A stretch of DNA of 5,782 nt from Elusimicrobiota bacterium (GTDB taxonomy: Bacteria > Elusimicrobiota > Elusimicrobia > Elusimicrobiales > UBA9959): assembly GCA_030639665.1 (NCBI GenBank), contig DAOWCC010000153.1, forward strand, positions 1 through 5,782. Reading direction: 5' to 3'. A program made the position numbers and the translations under genes. Below, piece by piece: positions 5,402-5,782 of the stretch (positions are counted from its first letter, which is position 1; the number at the start of each line of letters is the position of its first letter). Under the pieces are notes generated by a model that ran no database searches, had not been told where the DNA came from, and saw only the letters and a program-made list of their open reading frames with translations.

Positions 5402-5436
5402 CCGCTCACTGCTTTCTGCTATCTGATTTCTATCTT
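5402..5436. repeat. degenerate heptanucleotide tandem repeat after ribA
   Basis: On the plus strand five consecutive 7-mers can be read: CCGCTCA (5402), CTGCTTT (5409), CTGCTAT (5416), CTGATTT (5423) and CTATCTT (5430). The middle three fit CTG(C/A)T(T/A)T; the outer two are weaker. The array begins at the ribA stop codon and fills the first half of the ribA-ribH gap. The rest of the gap (5356-5401) is A-rich on the coding strand and contains only the ribH ribosome binding site. Confidence 0.45.
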
Positions 5437-5782
5437 TATATAAGATGTCCCAGTTTCTCTCTTTTTGTCTTTAGATAACTCTTATTTTTACAATTAGGCG
5501 TAATTACGAGGGGAACTCTATCTATGATTTTAAGGCCATAACCTTTTAATCCGATTATTTTTTTGGGATTATTAGTCATCAATTTTATTTTCTTAACACC
5601 CAAATCCGAAAGAATTTGAGCTCCTATGCCATAATCTCTTAAATCCGCCTTAAAACCCAGCGCGTGATTAGCTTCAACGGTATCATAACCTTTGTCTTGA
5701 AGATGATAGGCTTTTATTTTATTTGCAAGTCCTATACCTCGCCCCTCCTGCCTCATATAAAGAAGAACGCCGCCCTTTTCTT
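5436..5782 (-). CDS. ribA: GTP cyclohydrolase II domain (RibA, or C-terminal part of bifunctional RibBA), truncated by the window edge
   Basis: This enzyme opens GTP to the diaminopyrimidine phosphate that RibD uses, the first committed step of riboflavin synthesis. Only the last 114 residues are in the window, and the frame stays open to base 5782. Visible motifs are YMRQEGRGIGLANKIKAY with GGVLL just before it, DTVEANHALGFKADLRDYG (whose Asp and Arg in ADLRD belong to the family's active site), MTNNPKKIIGLKGYGL and the C-terminal YLKTKREKLGHLI. The zinc-binding cysteines and any N-terminal 3,4-dihydroxy-2-butanone 4-phosphate synthase (RibB) domain would lie beyond the edge. The C-terminal TKREKLGHL ending is common in RibBA fusions, and no separate ribB is seen, so a fusion is likely but unproven. 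The ATG at 5756 is internal. ribH follows after 80 bp. Confidence 0.93.
   Translation of the reverse strand, partial: EKGGVLLYMRQEGRGIGLANKIKAYHLQDKGYDTVEANHALGFKADLRDYGIGAQILSDLGVKKIKLMTNNPKKIIGLKGYGLKIIDRVPLVITPNCKNKSYLKTKREKLGHLI

Noticed and set aside
5356..5409. 18-residue Lys-rich N-terminal extension of RibH from GTG 5409
   Set aside because: No ribosome binding site precedes it, whereas the ATG at 5355 has a well-placed GGAG and gives the family's normal length.

Overview
The window is AT-rich bacterial DNA with two gene blocks that face each other. The proteins are ordinary housekeeping enzymes of a bacterium that makes its own fatty acids and riboflavin. The style (A/T-rich spacers, Lys/Glu/Ile-rich proteins, small repeats between genes) resembles uncultivated candidate phyla such as Omnitrophota. 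That placement is an impression from memory, not something the sequence proves. A reduced-genome Patescibacterium seems unlikely because fatty-acid and riboflavin genes are both present.

Plus strand (1-2954): the 3' part of fabG (3-oxoacyl-ACP reductase), acpP (acyl carrier protein), rnc (ribonuclease III), then an acyl-CoA dehydrogenase gene. fabG-acpP-rnc is a classical bacterial cluster, as in Bacillus subtilis. Between rnc and the dehydrogenase lies an approximately 122-bp non-coding element (about 1605-1726) bounded by perfect inverted repeats and flanked by TAA on both sides. It looks like a small non-autonomous insertion (MITE-like). Removing it on paper restores a tight rnc-dehydrogenase junction with a good Shine-Dalgarno sequence.

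Minus strand (5782-3020, read right to left): the 3' part of ribA/ribBA (GTP cyclohydrolase II), ribH (lumazine synthase), ribD (deaminase/reductase) and ribE (riboflavin synthase). Together they cover the route from GTP and ribulose 5-phosphate to riboflavin, if the missing part of ribBA carries the RibB domain and apart from the dephosphorylation step. The ribH-ribD gap holds two tandem GTAG-plus-hairpin units with the architecture of REP sequences mobilised by RAYT (TnpA-REP) transposases. The ribA-ribH gap begins with degenerate heptanucleotide repeats.

The blocks converge at 2955-3019, where I see no convincing terminator. I found no novel protein system. The most interesting content is the set of small repeat or mobile elements placed in gaps inside operons, two of which may have remodelled the ribosome binding site or spacing of the next gene. 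No tRNA, rRNA, CRISPR array or riboswitch was recognised.
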